Below are positions 37,082 through 42,437 of a stretch of DNA of 42,437 nt, in pieces (the first letter of the stretch is position 1; every line of letters starts with the position of its first letter). The stretch lies in the NCBI GenBank assembly GCA_028281705.1, contig JANQJH010000005.1:1-42437 (forward strand), written 5' to 3'. This DNA comes from Verrucomicrobiales bacterium. GTDB lineage: Bacteria; Verrucomicrobiota; Verrucomicrobiia; Verrucomicrobiales; DEV007. A program made the position numbers and the translations under genes. Below the pieces are notes generated by a model. It was not told the origin of the DNA, searched no databases, and worked only from the letters and a program-made list of their open reading frames with translations.

Positions 37082-37106
37082 CCCGGCCGGGATGATCCCG
37101 GCCGGG
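37082..37106. terminator. Near-perfect 25-bp GC palindrome
   Basis: CCCGGCCGGGAT and ATCCCGGCCGGG are perfect 12-bp arms around a single central G. It lies 82 bp after the isochorismatase-like gene and 25 bp before the next ATG. As RNA it would form a very stable hairpin, but no T-run follows. It could be a terminator, a transcript-stabilising or translation-blocking hairpin, or a protein site. Confidence 0.45.
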
Positions 37107-37130
37107 CACCTCCTCCAAACGAACTTGACC

Positions 37131-37553
37131 ATGAGACCACCGTTGCCACCATTCACGGCTGAAACGGCCGCTGCCAAAGTGCAGGCCGCCGAAGATGCGT
37201 GGAACACCCACGATCCCGATAAGGTCGCACTCGCCTACACCGAGGATTCTCGATGGCGCAACCGCTCCGAGTTTCTCAACGGCCGCGACGAAGTCCGCGA
37301 GTTCCTGCGGCGCAAATGGGATCGGGAGCTGAACTACCGGCTCAGGAAGACTCTCTGGGCCTTCACCGACAACCGCATCGCTGTGAAGTTCGAGTACGAA
37401 TACCACGACACCGACGGTCAGTGGTATCGCGCCCATGGAAACGAGATGTGGGAGTTCGCGCCTGACGGGCTGATGCAAGTCCGCGAGGCCAGCATCAACG
37501 ATGTTCCGATCGAGGAGTCCGAGCGCCATTTCCGCTGGGAACGTCAGGCCTGA
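37131..37553 (+). CDS. DUF1348-like NTF2-fold protein
   Basis: A 140-aa protein from ATG 37131 with the pattern of DUF1348 (SnoaL/NTF2 superfamily): [40 protein letters not shown], then [20 protein letters not shown] and a C-terminal ERHFRW. Function of the family is unknown; genes of this type often accompany oxidoreductases and TetR regulators. The ATG lies 25 bp after a strong hairpin. It is the second NTF2-fold protein in this region and is not closely similar to the one at 34252. Confidence 0.85.
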   Translation: MRPPLPPFTAETAAAKVQAAEDAWNTHDPDKVALAYTEDSRWRNRSEFLNGRDEVREFLRRKWDRELNYRLRKTLWAFTDNRIAVKFEYEYHDTDGQWYRAHGNEMWEFAPDGLMQVREASINDVPIEESERHFRWERQA

Positions 37554-37586
37554 CAGACAGTTAATCTCAACTGAAAAAAAAGACGA

Positions 37587-37617
37587 GGTAAGACCGCGAC
37601 GACTCAATGCGTCTCAC
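37587..37617 (+). promoter_or_regulatory. ECF-type promoter motif, copy C
   Basis: GGTAAGA at 37587-37593, 16 bp, CGTC at 37610-37613; extended match GGTAAGACCG-N12-GCGTCTCAC, identical to copy B in both half-sites although the spacers differ. It lies about 43 bp before the small gene at 37660. Confidence 0.7.
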
Positions 37618-37659
37618 CTGCAAACCCACCAGCAAACAAACTACTCTTCCATCTTTTCC

Positions 37660-37842
37660 ATGAACGCGATTTCCGAATCCACAGGATTGGCCGAGGCCCA
37701 TGACACTGTATTGCAGGCCATCCGGTATCAACACCCCGATTGGGTCGACGAACACGGCACCTGCCCAAACTGCGACTCCTACGAACAGAAACTCGCGGAG
37801 CTTCTCGTGCGTTTCGAGCCCGAGGAGGAGCGTGCGAGCTGA
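37660..37842 (+). CDS. Small CxxC protein of unknown function
   Basis: A 60-aa soluble, acidic protein, not recognised. HGTCPNCDSYEQKLAELL carries one CxxC pair, which could bind zinc or act as a thiol switch, followed by a helix. It is the first gene after ECF promoter C, and the next gene starts 4 bp after its stop, which supports its being real and part of the regulon. It might be a small regulator or metal-binding accessory; nothing in the sequence decides. Confidence 0.55.
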   Translation: MNAISESTGLAEAHDTVLQAIRYQHPDWVDEHGTCPNCDSYEQKLAELLVRFEPEEERAS

Positions 37843-37846
37843 GCCC

Positions 37847-38011
37847 ATGAAGACACTCCGAAAACTAGGCTCGTGGCTGGTGACTGCTGCAGGAACAACT
37901 GGCTGCGCCAACACCCATTTCGTTCACCATGAAGTCGCCATGCGGGAGCAATGCGTTCCGCAAACCGCCACCCCGCCGGCACCGACCAGACCCAACGCCG
38001 CACAACCCTAA
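37847..38011 (+). CDS. Small putative lipoprotein
   Basis: A 54-aa frame starting 4 bp after the preceding stop. MKTLRKLGSWLVTAAGTTGC looks like a lipoprotein signal with the lipid-attached cysteine at residue 20, though the hydrophobic core is short. A short mature part ending in a Pro/Ala-rich stretch would lie on the membrane. The next gene starts 13 bp downstream. Tight packing in the operon favours translation. No family was recognised. Confidence 0.4.
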   Translation: MKTLRKLGSWLVTAAGTTGCANTHFVHHEVAMREQCVPQTATPPAPTRPNAAQP

Positions 38012-38024
38012 CTGCCGAAAAACA

Positions 38025-38627
38025 ATGGGACAGAACTTCTCCACATTCACCTTCACACCCAGCGTCGAGGAGGCGCAAGAACGCTACGGTTCGCGCAAGA
38101 ACTACGCTGACATGGCTGAGGAACCCGATCGCTTCAACCTCACGGCCAAGGAACTCGGTTTCATCGAGTCCCGCGACAGCTTTTACATGGCGACCGTGGG
38201 CGAGAACGGCTGGCCTTACGTGCAGTTCCGCGGCGGAGCGCGCGGTTTTTTCAAAGTGTTGGGAGAACGCACGCTTGGCTTCGCCGACTTCAAGGGCAAC
38301 CGGCAGTACATCAGCACCGGCAACATCAACGCCGAGAAGAAAGCGATGCTGTTCCTCATCGACTACCCTTCTCGCCAGCGCCTCAAGATCTGGGCAACCA
38401 GCGAGATCATGGACGTTGGCGACGCGCCCGAACTCGCCTCCCGGCTAGTCGTCCCCGATTATCGCGCCAAGGTGGAGCGCCTGTTTGTTTTCACCGTCGA
38501 AGCCTACGACTGGAATTGTCCGGCTCACATCACACAGCGCTACTCGTTGGAGGAAATCGAGACCGAGATGTTGAACGGAAATCCGAAGTTCGCCTCGCTG
38601 GGTCAGGCATCGCTTTCAATTTCGTAG
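38025..38627 (+). CDS. Pyridoxamine-5'-phosphate-oxidase-like flavoprotein
   Basis: A 200-aa protein from ATG 38025 with the split-barrel FMN-binding fold: FIESRDSFYMATVGENGWPY, VQFRGGARGFFKVL, LGFADFKGNRQYISTGNI, and LFLIDYPSRQRLKIWATSEI. Family members bind FMN or F420 and reduce or bind small molecules; most are not true PNP oxidases. The C-terminal CPAHITQRY is found in related proteins of this group. It ends the unit headed by ECF promoter C and overlaps the 3' end of the convergent membrane-protein gene. Confidence 0.88.
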   Translation: MGQNFSTFTFTPSVEEAQERYGSRKNYADMAEEPDRFNLTAKELGFIESRDSFYMATVGENGWPYVQFRGGARGFFKVLGERTLGFADFKGNRQYISTGNINAEKKAMLFLIDYPSRQRLKIWATSEIMDVGDAPELASRLVVPDYRAKVERLFVFTVEAYDWNCPAHITQRYSLEEIETEMLNGNPKFASLGQASLSIS

Positions 38628-39071
38628 TGGTCCTCGATCCTCGGTGGCCAACGACGCCGCCAGAGGGACTCGTGAGCGCGTCTTGAGTAAGCCGACGCTC
38701 TGCACAAGCGCGAACCCCAGGACAATCGCCGCCACTGCGGCGGAGATGAGGTGACCGAGGGAGTTCAATACGGTGGGCGCAGCAATGAGCAGGACAATCG
38801 TAGCGACAACCCATCCAAAGTCGGCGGCGACAATACCCCAAATCCATCCCCGTTTCTCTCCCGGTCTGCGGCTGGCCCAATAGACACTGCCGGCGAAAAG
38901 CATCAACGCCAGTCCGACGCCGGTCAGGATCAGCGGATCACTCAGTCCGATCAGTCTGCCGAAGGCGGCTGCGTAGCCGACAAAAACGGCTCCCGACAGG
39001 GCGGAGAACGTGGCGTTGGCAAGCAGGACGTTTCGCAGAATGCGTTCACAAGGTGTGCAGTTTGTTCTCAT
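38616..39071 (-). CDS. Four-helix membrane protein of unknown function
   Basis: A 151-aa integral membrane protein with four predicted helices (about residues 15-36, 45-65, 77-97 and 105-125). An N-terminal CTPCERIL contains a CxxC. No family was recognised with confidence; it resembles small DoxX/YgaP-like or SPW-like uncharacterised proteins only in size. It is divergent from the HxlR regulator with 90 bp between the starts, so it is probably its target. Its end overlaps the flavoprotein gene by 12 bp. Confidence 0.7.
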   Translation of the reverse strand: MRTNCTPCERILRNVLLANATFSALSGAVFVGYAAAFGRLIGLSDPLILTGVGLALMLFAGSVYWASRRPGEKRGWIWGIVAADFGWVVATIVLLIAAPTVLNSLGHLISAAVAAIVLGFALVQSVGLLKTRSRVPLAASLATEDRGPLRN

Positions 39072-39100
39072 GGTGATCCACTACTACAACTTTAAAAAGA

Positions 39101-39135
39101 TATAGCAAATATTAACTTGAAAAAAATATAGTAAA
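39101..39135. promoter_or_regulatory. Direct repeats in the HxlR divergent promoter
   Basis: TATAGCAAA (39101-39109) and TATAGTAAA (39127-39135), 26 bp apart start to start, in an AT-rich stretch unlike the surrounding GC-rich DNA. They lie between the divergent membrane-protein and HxlR genes and may be the regulator's binding sites or the two promoters. Confidence 0.45.
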
Positions 39136-39161
39136 CTGCGATAGCCGGAATAAACTGAGCC

Positions 39162-39815
39162 ATGAACAAACGTTCCTACGGCCAGCACTGTTCTCTCGCG
39201 TATGCGCTCGACATCATCGGGGACCGCTGGACGCTGCTGATGATTCGCGAGTTGCTCATCGGCGAGAGCCGCTACAAGGATCTCCTTTCCGCTCTCCAAG
39301 GCATCGGAACCAATTTATTGGCGAAGCGCCTGCAGGAACTGATCGAAGTTGGAGTCGTCGAGAAGGACTCCGAGCAGCCATCCGGGAGGAATGCAGCCTA
39401 TCGCCTGACCGAGTTCGGACTGGGGCTGAGACCCGTCGTATTCGAGTTGATACGGTGGGGATATCGACTGCCACCCTTCGATGACGTCATGGAGGGCCCG
39501 ACTTCCAATTCACGATGGGACCTTCTGGCCGTGGAGGCGCTTCGCCGCCACGCTCCGCCAAAGAAGTTCAACGCCTGCTGCAACTTCAGTGTTGGCGAAG
39601 CCTTGCAGTTTCACCTACGCTGCAAGAACGGCGTTGCCGAGGTCCTGCCGGCGCATGCTGAGGACGCGGATGCCACCATCTCAGGCGATCCGCAAGACCA
39701 TCGTGCTGTCGTTCTCGGAGAGCTATCGATTGCGGTCGCAATCAAGCAGAAGAGACTAACTGTACGTGGCGACAGGGCAAAGGCGATGCGGATGATGGCC
39801 CTGTTTCAAGAGTGA
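39162..39815 (+). CDS. HxlR-family regulator with C-terminal SCP2-like domain
   Basis: A 217-aa protein. Residues about 1-100 are an HxlR winged helix (YALDIIGDRWTLLMIRELLI, then YKDLLSALQGIGTNLLAKRL and a wing with GRNAAYRLTEFG). Residues about 115-217 resemble the sterol-carrier-protein-2-like ligand domain found in some HxlR proteins. CNACC-type cysteines (FNACCNFS) at about 138-145 could sense thiol stress, as in aldehyde-responsive HxlR regulators. It probably controls the divergent membrane-protein gene. Confidence 0.85.
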   Translation: MNKRSYGQHCSLAYALDIIGDRWTLLMIRELLIGESRYKDLLSALQGIGTNLLAKRLQELIEVGVVEKDSEQPSGRNAAYRLTEFGLGLRPVVFELIRWGYRLPPFDDVMEGPTSNSRWDLLAVEALRRHAPPKKFNACCNFSVGEALQFHLRCKNGVAEVLPAHAEDADATISGDPQDHRAVVLGELSIAVAIKQKRLTVRGDRAKAMRMMALFQE

Positions 39816-39869
39816 TTGCCTCAATCCCGGTCCGACGCGCCCGCAGAGAGCGACCGAGCAGGTTGAACT

Positions 39870-41153
39870 CTATTTTCCTAACAAGGCCTGCTTCTCGTCA
39901 TCGGCGAGACTTGAGGCCTCGATCAGGGAACGGTTTCCTTGTTCGCCTCGGCGCTGAAACTGCCTTCCGATACTTTCAGCGGCCGTGAGTCGCGTCGCAT
40001 CATCGGTGATCGACTCCAGCCACTGCAGGGCGCTCTCCGCGTCCTTGTCGACGATGGTACGGGCGAATCGGGCCTTCGCACGATCAGCGAGCCCACCGTG
40101 CTCGTCCGCCATCTGCCCCAACCACTCTCCAGCGGCATTCGGCTCCCATTCTGCCCAACGACGGACGATGGTTTCGATCCGGTGGTCGAGATCGCTTTCG
40201 TCGCCTCTCGCAAGATACCATTCGCCAGCCGCGTGAGGATCTTCCCAAAGCCACCACCCCGCCAACTCCCGTTCAAGATCGGCCCGGGCCTCCACGGGTT
40301 GTCCATCCACCCACGCGATGGCCTCCTTCGTTTCTCCACCCCGAACCATGTTTTGAACAATGTCGCTCTTCACGTCCTTCAGTAATTTGTGGTCGCCTGA
40401 TTGCTCGATGGTTGCCAGCAGCTCTGACTGACGATCGGGCGCCGCCCCCAGCACCCCAGAGACGGCTTCTTTGGCTTCGTCCCGGGACAGTTTTTCAATC
40501 TCCGACAAGGCAGCGTCAAAGTCTTGCTCGGCCCATGATCTGAAGACTCCGGAGAGCTGGAATTCCGTGCCGTTGTCGTAGTCCCGGTCGAGTGGCGCCA
40601 TGCGTTCGCGCCAGGCTTCATAGGCCGCGACGGGGTCGCGTTTGGACAGTTCAATCAGAGGCATGCGCGCTAGCTCCAACTGCGTGTCCCTCCGCATGTC
40701 GGGCATTCCCCATGTGGGTACATCGAATGAAGCGTTGTAGGCAGCCTGTGGATTCAATTTCAACCAGCGGTTGAGAATCGCCGAGACTATCGGATCAGCG
40801 GGAATACGGCGGCCTTTCGCCGCGTGACAGGCTTCGGCAAAGGCGTCTCCAAGGAGAGCCGGATCGATTTCCTCGATCATGAGAGTCAACTGGGCACGGG
40901 CCAGCACGCCGTCGTCGTGGCGCATCAGAGCGCTCGCTTTGGCAAGCTGATCTTCGAGCGCAGCTTCGTTCGCACCGGCTTGTCCGGATCTCCGGTTCGC
41001 CCGGTCAAGGCTCGCCCAAGTCAGTTCCCCCGGGACATGGGCGCTGGTCACTTCGGGGCTCGGAACTGATCTCAGCCCCAGCCAGTAGCCCGATGTGACC
41101 ACGGCAATGCCGACGGCCGAATAGCAGCTTAATCTGAAAAGTGTGTCGCTCAT
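39870..41153 (-). CDS. Membrane-anchored helical repeat protein
   Basis: A 427-aa protein with one N-terminal transmembrane helix (about residues 8-27) and an extracytoplasmic domain of helical repeats. Each repeat carries a DPxAAxxW-like signature (KRDPVAAYEAW, EQDFDAALSEI, WEDPHAAGEWYL, WEPNAAGEWLG). Repeats of this kind are common in Verrucomicrobiota and have no established function; protein-protein interaction is likely. It starts 5 bp after the stop of the sigma-fusion gene, so they are one operon, and its repeats resemble those of that protein. Confidence 0.75.
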   Translation of the reverse strand: MSDTLFRLSCYSAVGIAVVTSGYWLGLRSVPSPEVTSAHVPGELTWASLDRANRRSGQAGANEAALEDQLAKASALMRHDDGVLARAQLTLMIEEIDPALLGDAFAEACHAAKGRRIPADPIVSAILNRWLKLNPQAAYNASFDVPTWGMPDMRRDTQLELARMPLIELSKRDPVAAYEAWRERMAPLDRDYDNGTEFQLSGVFRSWAEQDFDAALSEIEKLSRDEAKEAVSGVLGAAPDRQSELLATIEQSGDHKLLKDVKSDIVQNMVRGGETKEAIAWVDGQPVEARADLERELAGWWLWEDPHAAGEWYLARGDESDLDHRIETIVRRWAEWEPNAAGEWLGQMADEHGGLADRAKARFARTIVDKDAESALQWLESITDDATRLTAAESIGRQFQRRGEQGNRSLIEASSLADDEKQALLGK

Positions 41154-41158
41154 GACTT

Positions 41159-42437
41159 CTATTTGATATCGTTGTCAGGGCCCGTCTCGGCTGCCCTCTC
41201 CATTGCCCGCTCAACCATCGTTCGCATCTGCTCATTGGGGGCACTTTCAAGCAGCCACTCGCCAATCTCGGCGAGCTGTTCCGTGCCACGTCTGGTCCAC
41301 TCCTCGGCCAACTCCATCTTGGCCCGGAATTTCGCCATCTCGTCATCCATCTGGATGGCGTCCAACCATTCGGCGGCTGCTTGCGGCTCCACTCGCCCCC
41401 ATTTTTTTGTGACGGCTTCCACAAGTTTCGAGCGCACTTGGCTTTCCGCCATGTTCCCGATCGCCTCCAACATGGCCGACGGATCGCGACTGCGGTAGAC
41501 CGCCTCGGCGATGCCGCCCCTTGCCGAGCTCTCGTCCTCGACCGGGACTTCCTCGAACTGTTCGAGCGCTGCCGCGGGATCCTTCGCCATCCAAGCGCGG
41601 AAGACGTTTCCGGACAGATGATAGGCGGACAGCATGTCCATCCGCGAGTTGCCTGCCTCGATGCGTTCACGATACCAAGCATAAGCTGCTGCCGGATCTG
41701 CCTTTGACCAAGACGCGAGAACTTTGTGAGAAAGGATGCCCACTGACTGATCCGATACGTCCGTATCGAGCCACGCAGCGGCTGCAGGTCCATCCGCTTC
41801 GGCCCAGATGCCGATGATCACCGTGGCCATGCGAACAAACAAGCGTTCGTCGGTTTCGCGGATCGAGGTGAGGAACTCGATCCCCTCGGGAAGGTCGTCT
41901 AGCTCGAGACTCCCCAACATGATTGTCCCCTTGGCGATGGATACGGGGTCGTCAGTCCGGCGCATGAGATCGGCGGCTTCTCGTATGATCGATTGCTCGG
42001 CCCGACCTGAATTCGTCGCCGATAAACCCGATTCGTCCGACAGGAGGTCCGGCGTCGGCCTTGTGGAAAGCTGGCCAGCCGTATCGGGCGGGATTTGTGG
42101 GTGGGCGTTGGTGGCATCACTGCGTCCTGCAATGAACGAGGTTCCGGCTAGAGCGAGGTAAACCGCCGCAGCGATCACCGTTTTCATCTTGATGTTGTTC
42201 ATGATTAGATTGGCGAAGAGTGACCATGCAGAGGGAGTTCCAACGTGAGCCAGCGCACTCTGACAGATGGCTTGAGCGCTGAGAGTGGCGCCCGATGCCT
42301 TGGTGAGCACCAGCGGCAGTCCGGTCGCAAGAGTCGTTGCAGTGAGAGCGCCGGCCCCGCGCTGTTTCCCCAGCAACGTTTCAAGACGAGCCAGGGCACG
42401 TGAGACCTGCTTTCGACAGGCGTCCTCCGATTTTCCT
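41159..42437 (-). CDS. C-terminal part of an ECF sigma factor fused to a membrane anchor and extracytoplasmic repeats
   Basis: The frame is open from the window edge (codon GGA at 42436-42434) to 41159, so the gene starts outside. The first visible residues, KSEDACRKQVSRALARLETL, match the end of sigma region 4. A linker rich in Ala, Thr and Leu follows, then NNIKMKTVIAAAVYLALAGT, a membrane helix. The rest, about 300 residues, is extracytoplasmic DPxAAxxW-type repeats (KADPAAAYAWY, MAKDPAAALEQF, EPQAAAEWLDA). PVC sigma factors with C-terminal membrane extensions are known. An internal start at ATG 42202 or 42187 would make it a stand-alone repeat protein, the main alternative. Confidence 0.7.
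   Translation of the reverse strand, partial: GKSEDACRKQVSRALARLETLLGKQRGAGALTATTLATGLPLVLTKASGATLSAQAICQSALAHVGTPSAWSLFANLIMNNIKMKTVIAAAVYLALAGTSFIAGRSDATNAHPQIPPDTAGQLSTRPTPDLLSDESGLSATNSGRAEQSIIREAADLMRRTDDPVSIAKGTIMLGSLELDDLPEGIEFLTSIRETDERLFVRMATVIIGIWAEADGPAAAAWLDTDVSDQSVGILSHKVLASWSKADPAAAYAWYRERIEAGNSRMDMLSAYHLSGNVFRAWMAKDPAAALEQFEEVPVEDESSARGGIAEAVYRSRDPSAMLEAIGNMAESQVRSKLVEAVTKKWGRVEPQAAAEWLDAIQMDDEMAKFRAKMELAEEWTRRGTEQLAEIGEWLLESAPNEQMRTMVERAMERAAETGPDNDIK

Overview
The window looks like chromosomal DNA from a Verrucomicrobiota (PVC superphylum) bacterium, probably free-living and aquatic. The basis is the protein repertoire: a Rhodopirellula/Verrucomicrobium-type ECF sigma factor, a DUF1080 + PVC-type dehydrogenase giant, a LamG/thrombospondin-3 giant with the C-terminal tail usual in this phylum, two very large VCBS/ASPIC-UnbV proteins, and a sigma factor fused to a membrane anchor and extracytoplasmic repeats. 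Many genes lack a clear Shine-Dalgarno sequence. No rRNA, tRNA, CRISPR array or intact transposase was seen.

Layout. 0-2 kb (minus strand): partial anti-sigma-like gene, ECF sigma factor, antitoxin with a wrecked toxin partner, O-methyltransferase. 2.2-4.8 kb (plus): a thioredoxin-like secreted protein interrupted by an in-frame UGA (candidate selenoprotein) and a Tat-signal PLP aminotransferase. 4.9-7.8 kb (minus): exported catalase-peroxidase KatG behind a Fur/PerR-type regulator, with a palindromic operator. 8.2-14.4 kb: XylR-type AraC regulator, a truncated AraC sensor domain, the DUF1080-dehydrogenase-cupredoxin giant, and a graveyard of ThuA fragments. 14.5-27.2 kb: secreted giants (LamG x4, VCBS/ASPIC, and a VCBS/ASPIC-TlpA-TPR protein whose frame is crossed by a second in-frame UGA). 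27.4-29 kb: gene debris, a small membrane-anchored protein, and a degenerate tandem repeat.

29-39.8 kb is an accessory stress/detoxification region: a solute-binding-protein/TRIC-channel fusion, an SPW-like membrane protein, an AhpD-like protein, two paralogous ECF sigma factors, a zinc anti-sigma factor, two TetR regulators each flanked by matched operator pairs, NTF2/SnoaL-like proteins, a haloalkane-dehalogenase-like hydrolase, an isochorismatase-like hydrolase, small proteins, a PNPOx-like flavoprotein and an HxlR regulator. Three transcription units here carry the same promoter-like element, GGTAAGA-N16-CGTC, with identical spacing. I infer a local ECF regulon: one sigma factor is gated by a zinc anti-sigma factor, its near-identical paralogue by a TetR repressor, and both may read the same promoter. 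The window ends (minus strand) with two membrane-anchored repeat proteins, the upstream one being the C-terminal part of an ECF sigma-factor fusion.

The most interesting signals are (a) two reading frames crossed by UGA, each followed 16-18 nt later by a GC-rich hairpin loop of the bacterial SECIS kind, and (b) the three-copy ECF promoter motif linking the detoxification genes.
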